NCBI GenBank assembly: GCA_017622055.1
Contig: JAGARY010000102.1
Location: forward strand, 1 to 18,400
Reading direction: 5' to 3'
Source of the DNA: Treponema sp.
GTDB taxonomy: Bacteria > Spirochaetota > Spirochaetia > Treponematales > Treponemataceae
Length of the DNA: 18,400 nt
In this document: in pieces, positions 7,975-15,576 of the stretch
How positions within the stretch are numbered: the first letter of the stretch is position 1
How the letters are laid out: every line of letters begins with the position of its first letter
The notes under the pieces: generated by a model
The model's database searches: none
What the model saw: the letters and a program-made list of their open reading frames with translations, nothing else
What the model was told of the DNA's origin: nothing
Made by a program: the position numbers and the translations under genes

Positions 7975-8550
7975 TTATTTTGGACAAGTAAAAATTTGGT
8001 CCATTTTAATGTCGTGTTCTGTGGTCGGAACTTGTTTTCCAATCTGAATTGGAAAACACACGCCGGCCACAAGAACACTTTTTTTTTGTGTTTTAAGAAA
8101 ATTGCTTAAATAAATATCGTAAAATCCTTTTCCGCGACCAATGCGTTCCCCGTCTTCCCCAAAAACTCTACCAGGTACCAGAAAAATGGCCGTCTGGTCC
8201 CCCGCAATTTTTTCTTCTTTTATATCTTCTGTTTTTGGTTCCAAAATTCCAAAGCTTCCGTTTTCAAACTGGCACTTAGAATAATCAAAAAAAATCATTT
8301 TGTTTGAATTTGGCACCACTTTTGGAACAAAAACTGTTTTATTTTTACAAAGTGCGTCATCAATTAAAACAGAAAGATCAACTTCGTCTGGCAAAGCCAT
8401 GTAAGCGTAAACAATTTGTGCTTTTTGGTAAAACTCTGAATTAATTATATTTTGGCAAATTAATTTTGACCATTTTTCAAAATTCTGTTTGTTTTGAGAA
8501 AGTTCAATTTTAATTTTTTGTCGCAATTCTTGTTTTGTAATGTTTTGCAT
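7975..8550 (-). CDS. 5-formyltetrahydrofolate cyclo-ligase
   Basis: Converts 5-formyl-THF plus ATP to 5,10-methenyl-THF in the cytoplasm, recovering folate from a dead-end form (MTHFS/YgfA/FAU1 family). The 191 residues match the usual length. Visible family features: N-terminal helical LRQKIK segment, FVPKVVP (74-80), FGILEPK (100-106), the ATP/folate loop GRGKGFYD (138-145) preceded by GEDGERI, and the closing E178-H179-D180 of the PTTEHD motif. The gene starts 2 bases after the stop of the M16-type gene, with only a poor ribosome site (GTGAG), so translational coupling is likely. The two are not obviously related in function. Its 3' end meets the OmpA-domain gene tail to tail with a 2-base gap. 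Sometimes called fthC/ygfA; no gene symbol assigned here. Confidence 0.93.
   Translation of the reverse strand: MQNITKQELRQKIKIELSQNKQNFEKWSKLICQNIINSEFYQKAQIVYAYMALPDEVDLSVLIDDALCKNKTVFVPKVVPNSNKMIFFDYSKCQFENGSFGILEPKTEDIKEEKIAGDQTAIFLVPGRVFGEDGERIGRGKGFYDIYLSNFLKTQKKSVLVAGVCFPIQIGKQVPTTEHDIKMDQIFTCPK
8021..8087 (+). terminator. Candidate terminator for the OmpA operon, inside the opposing gene
   Basis: Read on the + strand, a two-part hairpin lies about 50 bases past the stop at 7972. The inner stem is TGTTTTCCAAT with ATTGGAAAACA (8033-8058, loop CTGA). The outer stem is GTGGTCGG (8021-8028) with CCGGCCAC (8063-8070), including one G-U pair. Nine T follow at 8079-8087, eight bases after the stem base, further than in a textbook terminator. 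It is coding sequence of the cyclo-ligase on the other strand. Confidence 0.4.
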
Positions 8551-8552
8551 TT

Positions 8553-11435
8553 TTACTCACTTGTAACAGTTAAATTTGGAGTTTGTAAACTTGGTAAAAC
8601 TTCAAAATAATCTTGCAAAGTTGAATTTTCTATAATATTAAATTCTGAAAGATAAAAAGTTGCTTTATCTTTGGTGTTGGTTTGCAGGTTTTCTGTAGAA
8701 TCTTCAATAAAGTTAAAACCTTTTTGAATTAATTTTGAAGTTCCGGAATTTGTGGAAGTTTGATTTAATTCGTTTACAATCCATTTGTTTTTAATTTTGT
8801 TTAAAAGTTGAACAGATTCTGTCTGTGTTTTTTGATTTTCTAGTGAAGCTTTTAAAAGATTGTATGCTCGTTTGTAGATGGCGTCCACGTCTTTTGGTCG
8901 TCTAACATTTTGAACTATAATAGAAACAAATGGCATTTTGGGGTGTGGCAACTGAACTTGCACTTTGCAATCTACAGTTTTTTGATTTTTTGAAAGTTCA
9001 TTTTGAAGAATATCTTGAAAGTGTAAAACTAAAGCGTTAAAAATAGGATTTGTTTCATTTAAAATTGGAGCTTCCAAAATGTACAAAACAGGATCCAAAA
9101 ATTCTGTAGTTGGAATTAAAACCGCTGGCATTGGACCAGCTTCTTCTGCCGGAATGTCTGTTAAAAATGTGTGAACAATTTTTTTCTTTACAACTTTTTT
9201 TGTAGGAAAATCACTTTGTTCAATGTTTCTAATATTTTTTTGATTGTGAATTTGGTTGTTGTTTAAGTTTCCTATTGTGTTTTCTAAAATTTGTTTTATT
9301 GAATCTGAATCTTTGTCATAATTTCCACAAATTATAATGTCAAATTTTGCAGCGTCCAAATAAAGTGGATATGCGTTCATAATTTTTGTAAAATTTATAT
9401 CTGTAAGAACTTCATCTTCGGAATCAAAAATTGAATGGAGTTCTTTGTCTTTGTATAAAGTTTGAATTGCTTTATCGTAAAGTTGGGTTAGGGTAGTTCC
9501 ATTTTCTAGACGTTTTTTAAATTGTCGTGAAGAAACGGCTCTGTCAGCAATGGCAGGAGTTAATTCTGCAAAAATGATTGCGTTTGAAATTGCCTTACAA
9601 CAAGCTTCAAAGTCGATTTTATCGCATTCAATAAAAATGTTGCTTGTAAACAAATCTGATGACCAATCTACAATTGGTGGTTCTAAAATAATTCCCATTT
9701 GTTGTTGGCGAATAATTTCTTTTTTTATGTTTGTGCAAAGTAAAGAAATCATAACTTCTTCAAAACCGTTGTTATTTTTTGAATGAATTTTTCCGCCGTC
9801 AATTAATAAAGAAATGGTTACTTTGGTGTTGTTTTTATTTTCTTTTAAAACAACTTCAATTTTGTTGTTTAAAGAAAAAGTTTGAATGCTGTTGGTGTTG
9901 TTTTCTAAAAATGCTGTTGTTAATTTTTGTTGCGCTTCGTTCAATTCTTCTTCTGTTTTGATTATTGAATCTTCCAAAGTGCTTACAGCCAAAGCAGCTG
10001 AATTAATTTTTATGTTTTTGTAATATTCTTGTGCGTACCAAGAACCATTTTGAGAATTGATTTCTTCAAATCCCTGTTTTTTATATTCAGATTTTAAGTT
10101 TTTGAAATCTTTTGAGTTTGTAATTACAAAAACAAAAGGTTCTTCGTATTTTAATGCGTTAGAAAATTCTTCAAAATCCACATTTTTGCATTTTTCAAAT
10201 TGAGCTAACATCTGCTTTGCTGTAAAAGAAGAAATTTCAGAATCTTCAATTTCGTAAGCGTTGTTGTAATCTTGAATTGCCCAAAATGTGCAAAGATTTT
10301 CCATAAAAGTATTTGAATTTGAAATTAAATCTTTTTGAATAAAATCTAATTGTTGTTTTGCAAATAAAAATTCCATTTGGGAAGTTTTTGCAATTGCCGA
10401 TTGTAATGATTCTAAAAATAATTTACTTTGTTGCAAAGAATTTGTTTTGATGTTTTTTGATTCTGGTTTTTGGAATAAACTTTGAATAATTAATCGGGAA
10501 GTTCCTTTTTTGTTTGCTGCCGAAAAATTTATGTATTCGTTTCCTGGAATGTTTAATTCTTCCAAAGATACAATTTGGTATTTTACAGAAGAACCGTCGT
10601 TATTAAAAAGTGTAGATGCCAAATTATTTTGTGTCATATCTAAAGTTGCATATTGAACAACAATCTGTGTAATATCAGAAGAAAAATCAGGATGATGAAT
10701 TACGTATTTTCTTTTATTATTTGAAATTGTTGATTTTTTTTCTACAGGATTTTTTGTGTTTGAATAATAACGACCAAAAGTTTGATTTATGATTTGCAAA
10801 GTTTCTTTTTGTAAAATGTTTCCGCTAATAAAAATGGCACTATTTTGTGGAGTGTACCAATTGTTTCCAATGTAGTTTAAAGTTGCTCTAACTTGTGATG
10901 TGGAATATTTTTTGAAAAGTTCTGGGTAAATGCCAGAGTCGTGTTTCCAAGGTGATTCAGAAAAAACTTTTGAATCAATTCCGGCATTTAGCAAAGTTGA
11001 AGCATCTTCTGTAAGTTTTGCGTTTTCTTTTTTTAATTTTAAGAATTCTTGATTAATAAGCTCGTTTGAAAATTGTCCTGATAAAATTAAATGTGAAAGT
11101 TCATCCATCACATCGTATAACATAGATGGAGGAAATTCTAAAACAAATCTTGTGGAATCTGCACCGCAGTTTACGCTGGAAAAGTTGATCTTATTCGCAG
11201 ATGCTTCTATTAAATTGGAATAAAGTTTAAAAAATCCGTTTGTTTGTTGAGTTTGAGAAGAAAATCCTGCTTTTACACAAAATTCAATTCTAACTAAAGC
11301 GTTTGAATTATCTGGAAGAATAAAAGTTGTTAGACCGTTTTCCAAAACTTGTTCAGAAACAAGATTTAAAGGATTTGAAAAAGATAATGCTTTTAGAAAG
11401 AAGTAAAATATAAAAAACGAAAAGATTTTTTTCAT
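8553..11435 (-). CDS. Exported M16-type (insulinase/pitrilysin) protein lacking catalytic motif
   Basis: A 960-residue protein with a signal peptide (MKKIFSFFIFYFFLKALSFS, no lipobox) and two M16-type halves, about residues 22-480 and 520-960. Each half opens with the family pattern of an N-G-L/N-K-I-E-V-V-L strand and a V-K-A-G or I-D-G-G turn. Active M16 peptidases have H-x-x-E-H after the conserved Gly. Here that place reads KLYSN (70-74) in the first half and EVMIS (560-564) in the second, so neither half can bind zinc in the usual way. I infer a structural, chaperone or binding role in the periplasm, by analogy with non-catalytic M16 subunits that partner active ones. No active M16 gene is in the window. 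It heads an operon with the cyclo-ligase gene. The ATG has no Shine-Dalgarno sequence and lies 6 bases after a TATAAT. Confidence 0.75.
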   Translation of the reverse strand: MKKIFSFFIFYFFLKALSFSNPLNLVSEQVLENGLTTFILPDNSNALVRIEFCVKAGFSSQTQQTNGFFKLYSNLIEASANKINFSSVNCGADSTRFVLEFPPSMLYDVMDELSHLILSGQFSNELINQEFLKLKKENAKLTEDASTLLNAGIDSKVFSESPWKHDSGIYPELFKKYSTSQVRATLNYIGNNWYTPQNSAIFISGNILQKETLQIINQTFGRYYSNTKNPVEKKSTISNNKRKYVIHHPDFSSDITQIVVQYATLDMTQNNLASTLFNNDGSSVKYQIVSLEELNIPGNEYINFSAANKKGTSRLIIQSLFQKPESKNIKTNSLQQSKLFLESLQSAIAKTSQMEFLFAKQQLDFIQKDLISNSNTFMENLCTFWAIQDYNNAYEIEDSEISSFTAKQMLAQFEKCKNVDFEEFSNALKYEEPFVFVITNSKDFKNLKSEYKKQGFEEINSQNGSWYAQEYYKNIKINSAALAVSTLEDSIIKTEEELNEAQQKLTTAFLENNTNSIQTFSLNNKIEVVLKENKNNTKVTISLLIDGGKIHSKNNNGFEEVMISLLCTNIKKEIIRQQQMGIILEPPIVDWSSDLFTSNIFIECDKIDFEACCKAISNAIIFAELTPAIADRAVSSRQFKKRLENGTTLTQLYDKAIQTLYKDKELHSIFDSEDEVLTDINFTKIMNAYPLYLDAAKFDIIICGNYDKDSDSIKQILENTIGNLNNNQIHNQKNIRNIEQSDFPTKKVVKKKIVHTFLTDIPAEEAGPMPAVLIPTTEFLDPVLYILEAPILNETNPIFNALVLHFQDILQNELSKNQKTVDCKVQVQLPHPKMPFVSIIVQNVRRPKDVDAIYKRAYNLLKASLENQKTQTESVQLLNKIKNKWIVNELNQTSTNSGTSKLIQKGFNFIEDSTENLQTNTKDKATFYLSEFNIIENSTLQDYFEVLPSLQTPNLTVTSE

Positions 11436-11441
11436 AAAGAT

Positions 11442-11470
11442 ATTATACTAATCATAAAAAAAAGTGTTAA
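11442..11470 (-). promoter_or_regulatory. Promoter of M16-type operon, apparently leaderless
   Basis: On the minus strand, TTAACA (complement of 11465-11470) and TATAAT (complement of 11442-11447) are 17 bp apart. Six bases separate the -10 from the ATG at 11435, leaving essentially no 5' leader. Confidence 0.7.
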
Positions 11471-11480
11471 TACTAAATTA

Positions 11481-11505
11481 TTTAGGGTTTAATACAAACC
11501 CTAAA
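11481..11505. repeat. Perfect 10-bp inverted repeat
   Basis: TTTAGGGTTT (11481-11490) and AAACCCTAAA (11496-11505) flank AATAC. It lies 10 bp upstream of the -35 of the M16-type operon and beside the GC-rich hairpin. It could be an operator for either divergent gene. No T run follows on the + strand, and it is not at the end of any gene, so a terminator is unlikely. Confidence 0.45.
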
Positions 11506-11510
11506 AACGG

Positions 11511-11547
11511 CCGAGTCAAGGCCTTGAGCAAAGCGTGCCTTGACCGG
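11511..11547. other. GC-rich hairpin element
   Basis: CCG-A-GTCAAGGC (11511-11522) pairs with GCCTTGACCGG (11537-11547), 11 pairs with one bulged A and a 14-base loop. Inside it CAAGGCCTTG (11517-11526) is itself a perfect palindrome, so the left arm can also fold alone. 28 of 43 bases from 11508 to 11550 are G or C in an AT-rich intergenic region. Like the block at 14-117, it sits upstream of a leaderless-type + strand promoter. Function unknown. Confidence 0.4.
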
Positions 11548-11571
11548 ACGTATTTACACATCAAAAACGAA

Positions 11572-11595
11572 TAAAAAAAAATCGATTTTTTTTTA
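11572..11595. repeat. 24-bp perfect A/T palindrome
   Basis: T, nine A, TCGA, nine T, then A, perfectly self-complementary from 11572 to 11595. It ends 9 bp before the weak -35 of the DUF4954 gene. A and T tracts in this position usually bend DNA or act as an UP element. A slippage hot spot is also possible. Confidence 0.5.
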
Positions 11596-11604
11596 AGATT
11601 TTTA

Positions 11605-11633
11605 TTTTCAAATTAAACCAATTACAGTAAAAT
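11605..11633 (+). promoter_or_regulatory. Promoter of DUF4954 gene, apparently leaderless
   Basis: TTTTCA (11605-11610, weak) and TAAAAT (11628-11633) are 17 bp apart. The ATG at 11643 follows 9 bases after the -10, so the leader would be at most about three bases. No Shine-Dalgarno sequence is present. Confidence 0.5.
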
Positions 11634-11642
11634 TATTTCATT

Positions 11643-13814
11643 ATGGTAAAACTAAATGAAGTTAAAATTGGAAATGAACAAATTCCAGAAAACTATTTAA
11701 TTGGTAAAAGACATTTAACAGATGATGAAATTGCCATCTTGAAAAAAAATGGTAATAATAATGTTGATTCTTCTTGGCAAAATTTTTATGTTAGCAAGGA
11801 AGAAGGAGCTTTTAATCCAGAGTTAATTCATTCAACTTTATTTTCGGGTTTTATCATATTAGGAAAAGTTCAACCAGTTGAATTGCAATATAACGATTTA
11901 CATTTGCTCTGTGGAATTCAAAATTCAAGAGTAAGTAATATTGTTGTTGGTGACCATTGTGCAATTCGAGATGTTCATTATTTAGATAATTATATTCTTG
12001 GTGAAAGAGTAATTCTTTTTAATGTTCAAGAAATGTGTTGTACAAATCACGCAAAATTTGGAAACGGAATATTAAAAGAAGGTGAGCCAGAAGAGCACAG
12101 AGTTTGGATTGGAATTGCTAACGAAAATGAAGGTCGTGCAGTTCTTCCTTTTGAAGATATGATTCCAGCTGATGCTTATCTTTGGTCTCATTGTCGAGAT
12201 GATCAAGAATTGTTAGACAGATTCAAAGAAATGACAGAAATTGGTAATACAAAAAAACTTGATACCATTGGTTTTGTTGGCAATGATTCTGTAATCAAAA
12301 ATTCAAACATCATTAAAGATACAAAAGTCGGTGAATGTGCTTATATCAAAGGTGCGTTCAAAATCAAAAATACAACAATTTTGTCTTCTGCAGAAGAAGT
12401 TTCGCAAATTGGTGAAGGTGTTGAACTTGTAAATGGAATTTTAGGATATGGAAGCCGAGTTTTCTATCAGGCAATTGCAGTTCGCTTTGTAATTGGAAGA
12501 AATTGTCAGGTAAAATATGGTGCTAGAGTTTTAAACTCAGTTTTAGGTGATAATTCTACAATTTCTTGTTGTGAAGTTTTGAACAACTTGATTTTCCCAT
12601 TCCATGAACAACATCACAATTCATCATTCTTGATTGCTACAACAATTATGGGACAATCAAATATTGCTGCTGGTGCAACAATTGGAAGTAATCACAATTC
12701 CCGAAGCCCAGATGGAGAAATTTTTGCAAAAAGAGGATTCTGGCCAGGACTTTGTAGCGATTTTAAACACAATTCTCGTTTTGCATCTTTTGTACTTGTT
12801 TCAAAAGGTTCTTATCAATATGAATTAGATATAGTCTATCCTTTTTCTTTAGTCTCACCACCTCATTCAGAAACTCAGACAATTCAGATTATTCCAGCTT
12901 GGATGTTTATGTATGATATGTTTGCAATTACAAGAAATGGTGGAAAATTCAAAAAACGCGATAAAAGAAAAACAAAAATTCAAAATATCGAATTTGATCC
13001 ATTAGCACCGGATACAATGCAAGAAATTTTATTTGCTTTAGACAGAATTATTGGTTTAACAGCAATTTATTTAAAACAAAATAATCCAGATTACATGAAA
13101 AATGCAAAATCTGATTCTGAAGTATTTCAATTGGCAAAAGATTATCTTCATAAGAATCCAACTGCTAATTTTGTTTTGGAAGATCATCTTTGCCAAAAAA
13201 GATACGGAGCTGTAATTGCAAAACCTGCTCAAGCATATAAAATGTATAGAAAAATTGTAAAATATTATGCTACAAAAACCCTAATGGAATATTGTACAAG
13301 CTTGAATATAGATTCATTAAACTTAGATGTTGTAAATAAAATTAGGAAATTGCCGTTATACACAGAATGGGAAAATGTTGGTGGTCAAATTATGCCTTCC
13401 GAAAAAATTCAGTTATTATTTGAATCAATTAAATCTGGTTCAATAAATGATTGGAATGCGGTACATCAATACTATAATCTTTGTGAATGTGAATATGGCC
13501 AATACAAAGTTAGATATTCGTTGTACCTTTTAGAACAATTGTATTCATCCTCTATAGAAGAATTTACTCCAGAAATTTATAAAAATATTTTGGAAGATGT
13601 AACTGTTGTTGCTAATGAAATTTATAACGAAGCATTTAAGTCTAGAGAAAAAGATTATTATGATTATTACAGAAATATGACCTATAAAAATGTGTTAGAA
13701 ATGGAAAGCGTTATAGGAAAATTAAGTGATAACGAATTCTTGATTCAATTAAAAGAAGAAACAAAAGAGTTTGTAGAAAAAATCCATACATTTATAGGGG
13801 GGGGGGTGTCTTAA
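11643..13814 (+). CDS. DUF4954 left-handed beta-helix protein
   Basis: A 723-residue cytoplasmic protein without signal peptide. Residues about 75-345 hold many imperfect hexapeptide-type repeats (for example NCQVKYGARVLNSVLGDNS, VGECAYIKGAFKIKNTTIL, NIAAGATIGSN). These are the mark of a left-handed beta-helix, as in acyl- and nucleotidyl-sugar-associated transferases. Conserved-looking His/Asn/Arg clusters (FHEQHHNSS, SNHNSRSPDGE, FKHNSRFASF) at about 320-385 look like an active or ligand site. The remaining C-terminal half is helical. This fits DUF4954, found in Bacteroidota and Treponema, with no known reaction; a sugar- or acyl-transfer role is only inferred from the fold. The last codons encode GGGVS from a run of ten G (13797-13806), so the C-terminus may vary by slippage. 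leuA starts 54 bases downstream. Confidence 0.82.
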   Translation: MVKLNEVKIGNEQIPENYLIGKRHLTDDEIAILKKNGNNNVDSSWQNFYVSKEEGAFNPELIHSTLFSGFIILGKVQPVELQYNDLHLLCGIQNSRVSNIVVGDHCAIRDVHYLDNYILGERVILFNVQEMCCTNHAKFGNGILKEGEPEEHRVWIGIANENEGRAVLPFEDMIPADAYLWSHCRDDQELLDRFKEMTEIGNTKKLDTIGFVGNDSVIKNSNIIKDTKVGECAYIKGAFKIKNTTILSSAEEVSQIGEGVELVNGILGYGSRVFYQAIAVRFVIGRNCQVKYGARVLNSVLGDNSTISCCEVLNNLIFPFHEQHHNSSFLIATTIMGQSNIAAGATIGSNHNSRSPDGEIFAKRGFWPGLCSDFKHNSRFASFVLVSKGSYQYELDIVYPFSLVSPPHSETQTIQIIPAWMFMYDMFAITRNGGKFKKRDKRKTKIQNIEFDPLAPDTMQEILFALDRIIGLTAIYLKQNNPDYMKNAKSDSEVFQLAKDYLHKNPTANFVLEDHLCQKRYGAVIAKPAQAYKMYRKIVKYYATKTLMEYCTSLNIDSLNLDVVNKIRKLPLYTEWENVGGQIMPSEKIQLLFESIKSGSINDWNAVHQYYNLCECEYGQYKVRYSLYLLEQLYSSSIEEFTPEIYKNILEDVTVVANEIYNEAFKSREKDYYDYYRNMTYKNVLEMESVIGKLSDNEFLIQLKEETKEFVEKIHTFIGGGVS
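13797..13806 (+). repeat. G10 homopolymer tract at gene end
   Basis: Ten consecutive G in AT-rich DNA, in the last codons of the DUF4954 gene. Loss of one G would change the tail to GGGCLNL then stop; gain of one would give GGGGVLICR then stop. It also lies 14 bases upstream of a possible -10 (GATAAT, 13821-13826) for leuA, so length change could alter promoter spacing. Confidence 0.85.
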
Positions 13815-13820
13815 TTTGTA

Positions 13821-13826
13821 GATAAT
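13821..13826 (+). promoter_or_regulatory. Weak candidate -10 for leuA
   Basis: GATAAT at 13821-13826 matches TATAAT in five of six positions. A -35 at 17 bp would fall within the G10 tract, so this would be a non-standard promoter. leuA may simply be read through from the gene before it. Confidence 0.2.
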
Positions 13827-13868
13827 ACAGATTAAGATTCAAAACCATTTTAAGGATTTTTCAAAATT

Positions 13869-15572
13869 ATGAAAATTGATGGAAAGTATCAACAGTTCAA
13901 AAATGTAAATTTGCGACGCAGAAAGTGGCCAAAGAATTGCATAAAAGAAGCCCCTATTTGGTGTTCTGTTGATTTACGTGATGGAAACCAAGCGTTAGAA
14001 ACTCCCATGGGAATTGAACAGAAAAAAGAATTTTTTTTGATGTTAGTTTCCCTTGGGTTTAAGCAAATTGAAGTTGGGTTTCCTTCTTCTAATGATGTTG
14101 AATTTTCTTTTATTCGTCAGCTTATTGAAGAATCCTTAATTCCAGATGATGTATTTATTCAGATTTTGTGTCCTGCAAGAGAAAAATTAATTGCCCGAAG
14201 TTTTGAAGCAATTAAAGGTGCAAAAAATGTAATTTTTCATTTGTATAATGCCACTTCTCCTGCCCAAAGAAAATACAATTTTAATAAAACAAAAGATGAA
14301 ATTGTAAAACTTGCCACAGATGGTGTAAAATGGATTAAAAAATACTTAAAAACAGTTCCAGAAACTAATATTGTTTTGGAATATTCTCCAGAAAATTTTT
14401 CTGAAACAGAAATTGATTTTTCTATAAAGATTTGTCAAGCAGTTGTTAATGAATGGAAAAAAGATAATCCAACTTGGCAAAAAGGCAGAAAAAATGTCAT
14501 TTTGAATCTTCCAACAACTGTAGAAAACTGTTTGCCAAATCACTTTGCAGATTTAATTGAATATTTTTCATCAAAAATCAAAAATAAAAATGAATTAATT
14601 ATTTCTCTTCACAATCATAATGACAGGGGCGAAAGTGTTGCACAATGTGAACTTGGTTTGCTTGCTGGAGCTCAACGGGTGGAAGGGTGTCTTTTTGGAA
14701 ACGGTGAACGAACAGGAAATCTTGATGTTGTAACTGTGGCTTTGAATATGTACACTCTTGGGGTTGACCCAAAACTTGATTTTTCAAACTTAAAAAAAGT
14801 TGCCCTTGATTTTTCTCGTTTAACTGGAATGGAAATTCATCCAAGAAGTCCTTACGCTGGAAATCTTGTTTTTACAGCCTTTAGTGGTTCTCATCAAGAT
14901 GCAATTAGAAAAGCAATGTTGGCAAGAAAATCTATGCCAGAAAATGCTTTTTGGGATGTTCCTTATTTGCACATTGATCCTCACGACATTGGTTTTGAAT
15001 ACGAAGGAATTATTAGAATTAATAATCAAAGTGGAAAAGGCGGTGCTGTTTATGTTTTGGAAACAGATTATGGCATTTCCGCTCCAAAAAAAATGCACGG
15101 GGTAATTGGGGAACTTATAAAAGAAAAAACAAACACTTTACAAAAAGAACTTACTTCACAAGAAGTTTACGACGCTTTTGCAGAAAAGTTTATAAATACA
15201 AAATGGCCTCTTAATGTTTTGGAAATTACCCAAAGACATATTGAAGGGGAGCGTGGAAGTAATGTTTCTGAACTTGTAGCAGGAAGTGCTGTTGTTGAAT
15301 GGGAAGGAAAAAAATATGAAATTGCAGGAAACGGAAACGGACCTTTGGATTCTTTTGCCAATGCATTAAATCAAACTCCAGTTTTAGTTTTTGATATTTT
15401 AGATTTCCATGAACATTCAATTGGTAGCGGAACAGACACTCAAGCCATTGCTTATGTACAGATTAAACTTTCAGATGGAAGAAGCGCTTGGGGCGTTGGA
15501 AAAAGTTCCAACGTTGGTAGAGCCGGTATTGCAGCGGTAGTATCTGCTATCAATATTTGCTACGAAAACTAA
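13869..15572 (+). CDS. leuA: 2-isopropylmalate synthase
   Basis: First committed step of leucine synthesis: acetyl-CoA plus 2-oxoisovalerate to 2-isopropylmalate, in the cytoplasm. The 567 residues and the opening (DLRDGNQAL at 35-43, no long N-terminal gap) match the longer LeuA2 type of actinobacteria and fungi rather than the roughly 520-residue E. coli type. Visible catalytic parts: D38 in DLRDGNQ, metal-binding H248 and H250 in LHNHNDRGES, and the signature GNGERTGN (277-284). Residues about 430-567 form the LeuA dimer/regulatory domain, which in known enzymes binds leucine for feedback inhibition. AAGGA at 13852-13856, 12 bases before the ATG, is a rather distant ribosome site. No other leu genes are nearby. 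The related homocitrate and citramalate synthases are less likely given the length and N-terminus. Confidence 0.92.
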   Translation: MKIDGKYQQFKNVNLRRRKWPKNCIKEAPIWCSVDLRDGNQALETPMGIEQKKEFFLMLVSLGFKQIEVGFPSSNDVEFSFIRQLIEESLIPDDVFIQILCPAREKLIARSFEAIKGAKNVIFHLYNATSPAQRKYNFNKTKDEIVKLATDGVKWIKKYLKTVPETNIVLEYSPENFSETEIDFSIKICQAVVNEWKKDNPTWQKGRKNVILNLPTTVENCLPNHFADLIEYFSSKIKNKNELIISLHNHNDRGESVAQCELGLLAGAQRVEGCLFGNGERTGNLDVVTVALNMYTLGVDPKLDFSNLKKVALDFSRLTGMEIHPRSPYAGNLVFTAFSGSHQDAIRKAMLARKSMPENAFWDVPYLHIDPHDIGFEYEGIIRINNQSGKGGAVYVLETDYGISAPKKMHGVIGELIKEKTNTLQKELTSQEVYDAFAEKFINTKWPLNVLEITQRHIEGERGSNVSELVAGSAVVEWEGKKYEIAGNGNGPLDSFANALNQTPVLVFDILDFHEHSIGSGTDTQAIAYVQIKLSDGRSAWGVGKSSNVGRAGIAAVVSAINICYEN

Positions 15573-15576
15573 AAAA

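Noticed and set aside
7981..8007. TGGAC/GTCCA stem followed by TTTT just after the OmpA-domain gene
   Set aside because: Only five base pairs with a 13-base loop; weaker than the hairpin at 8021-8070.
15494..15513. CGTTGGAA/TTCCAACG hairpin near the end of leuA as a terminator
   Set aside because: A perfect 8-bp stem, but no T run follows on either strand and it encodes a Gly/Lys/Ser-rich stretch of LeuA, so likely coding coincidence.
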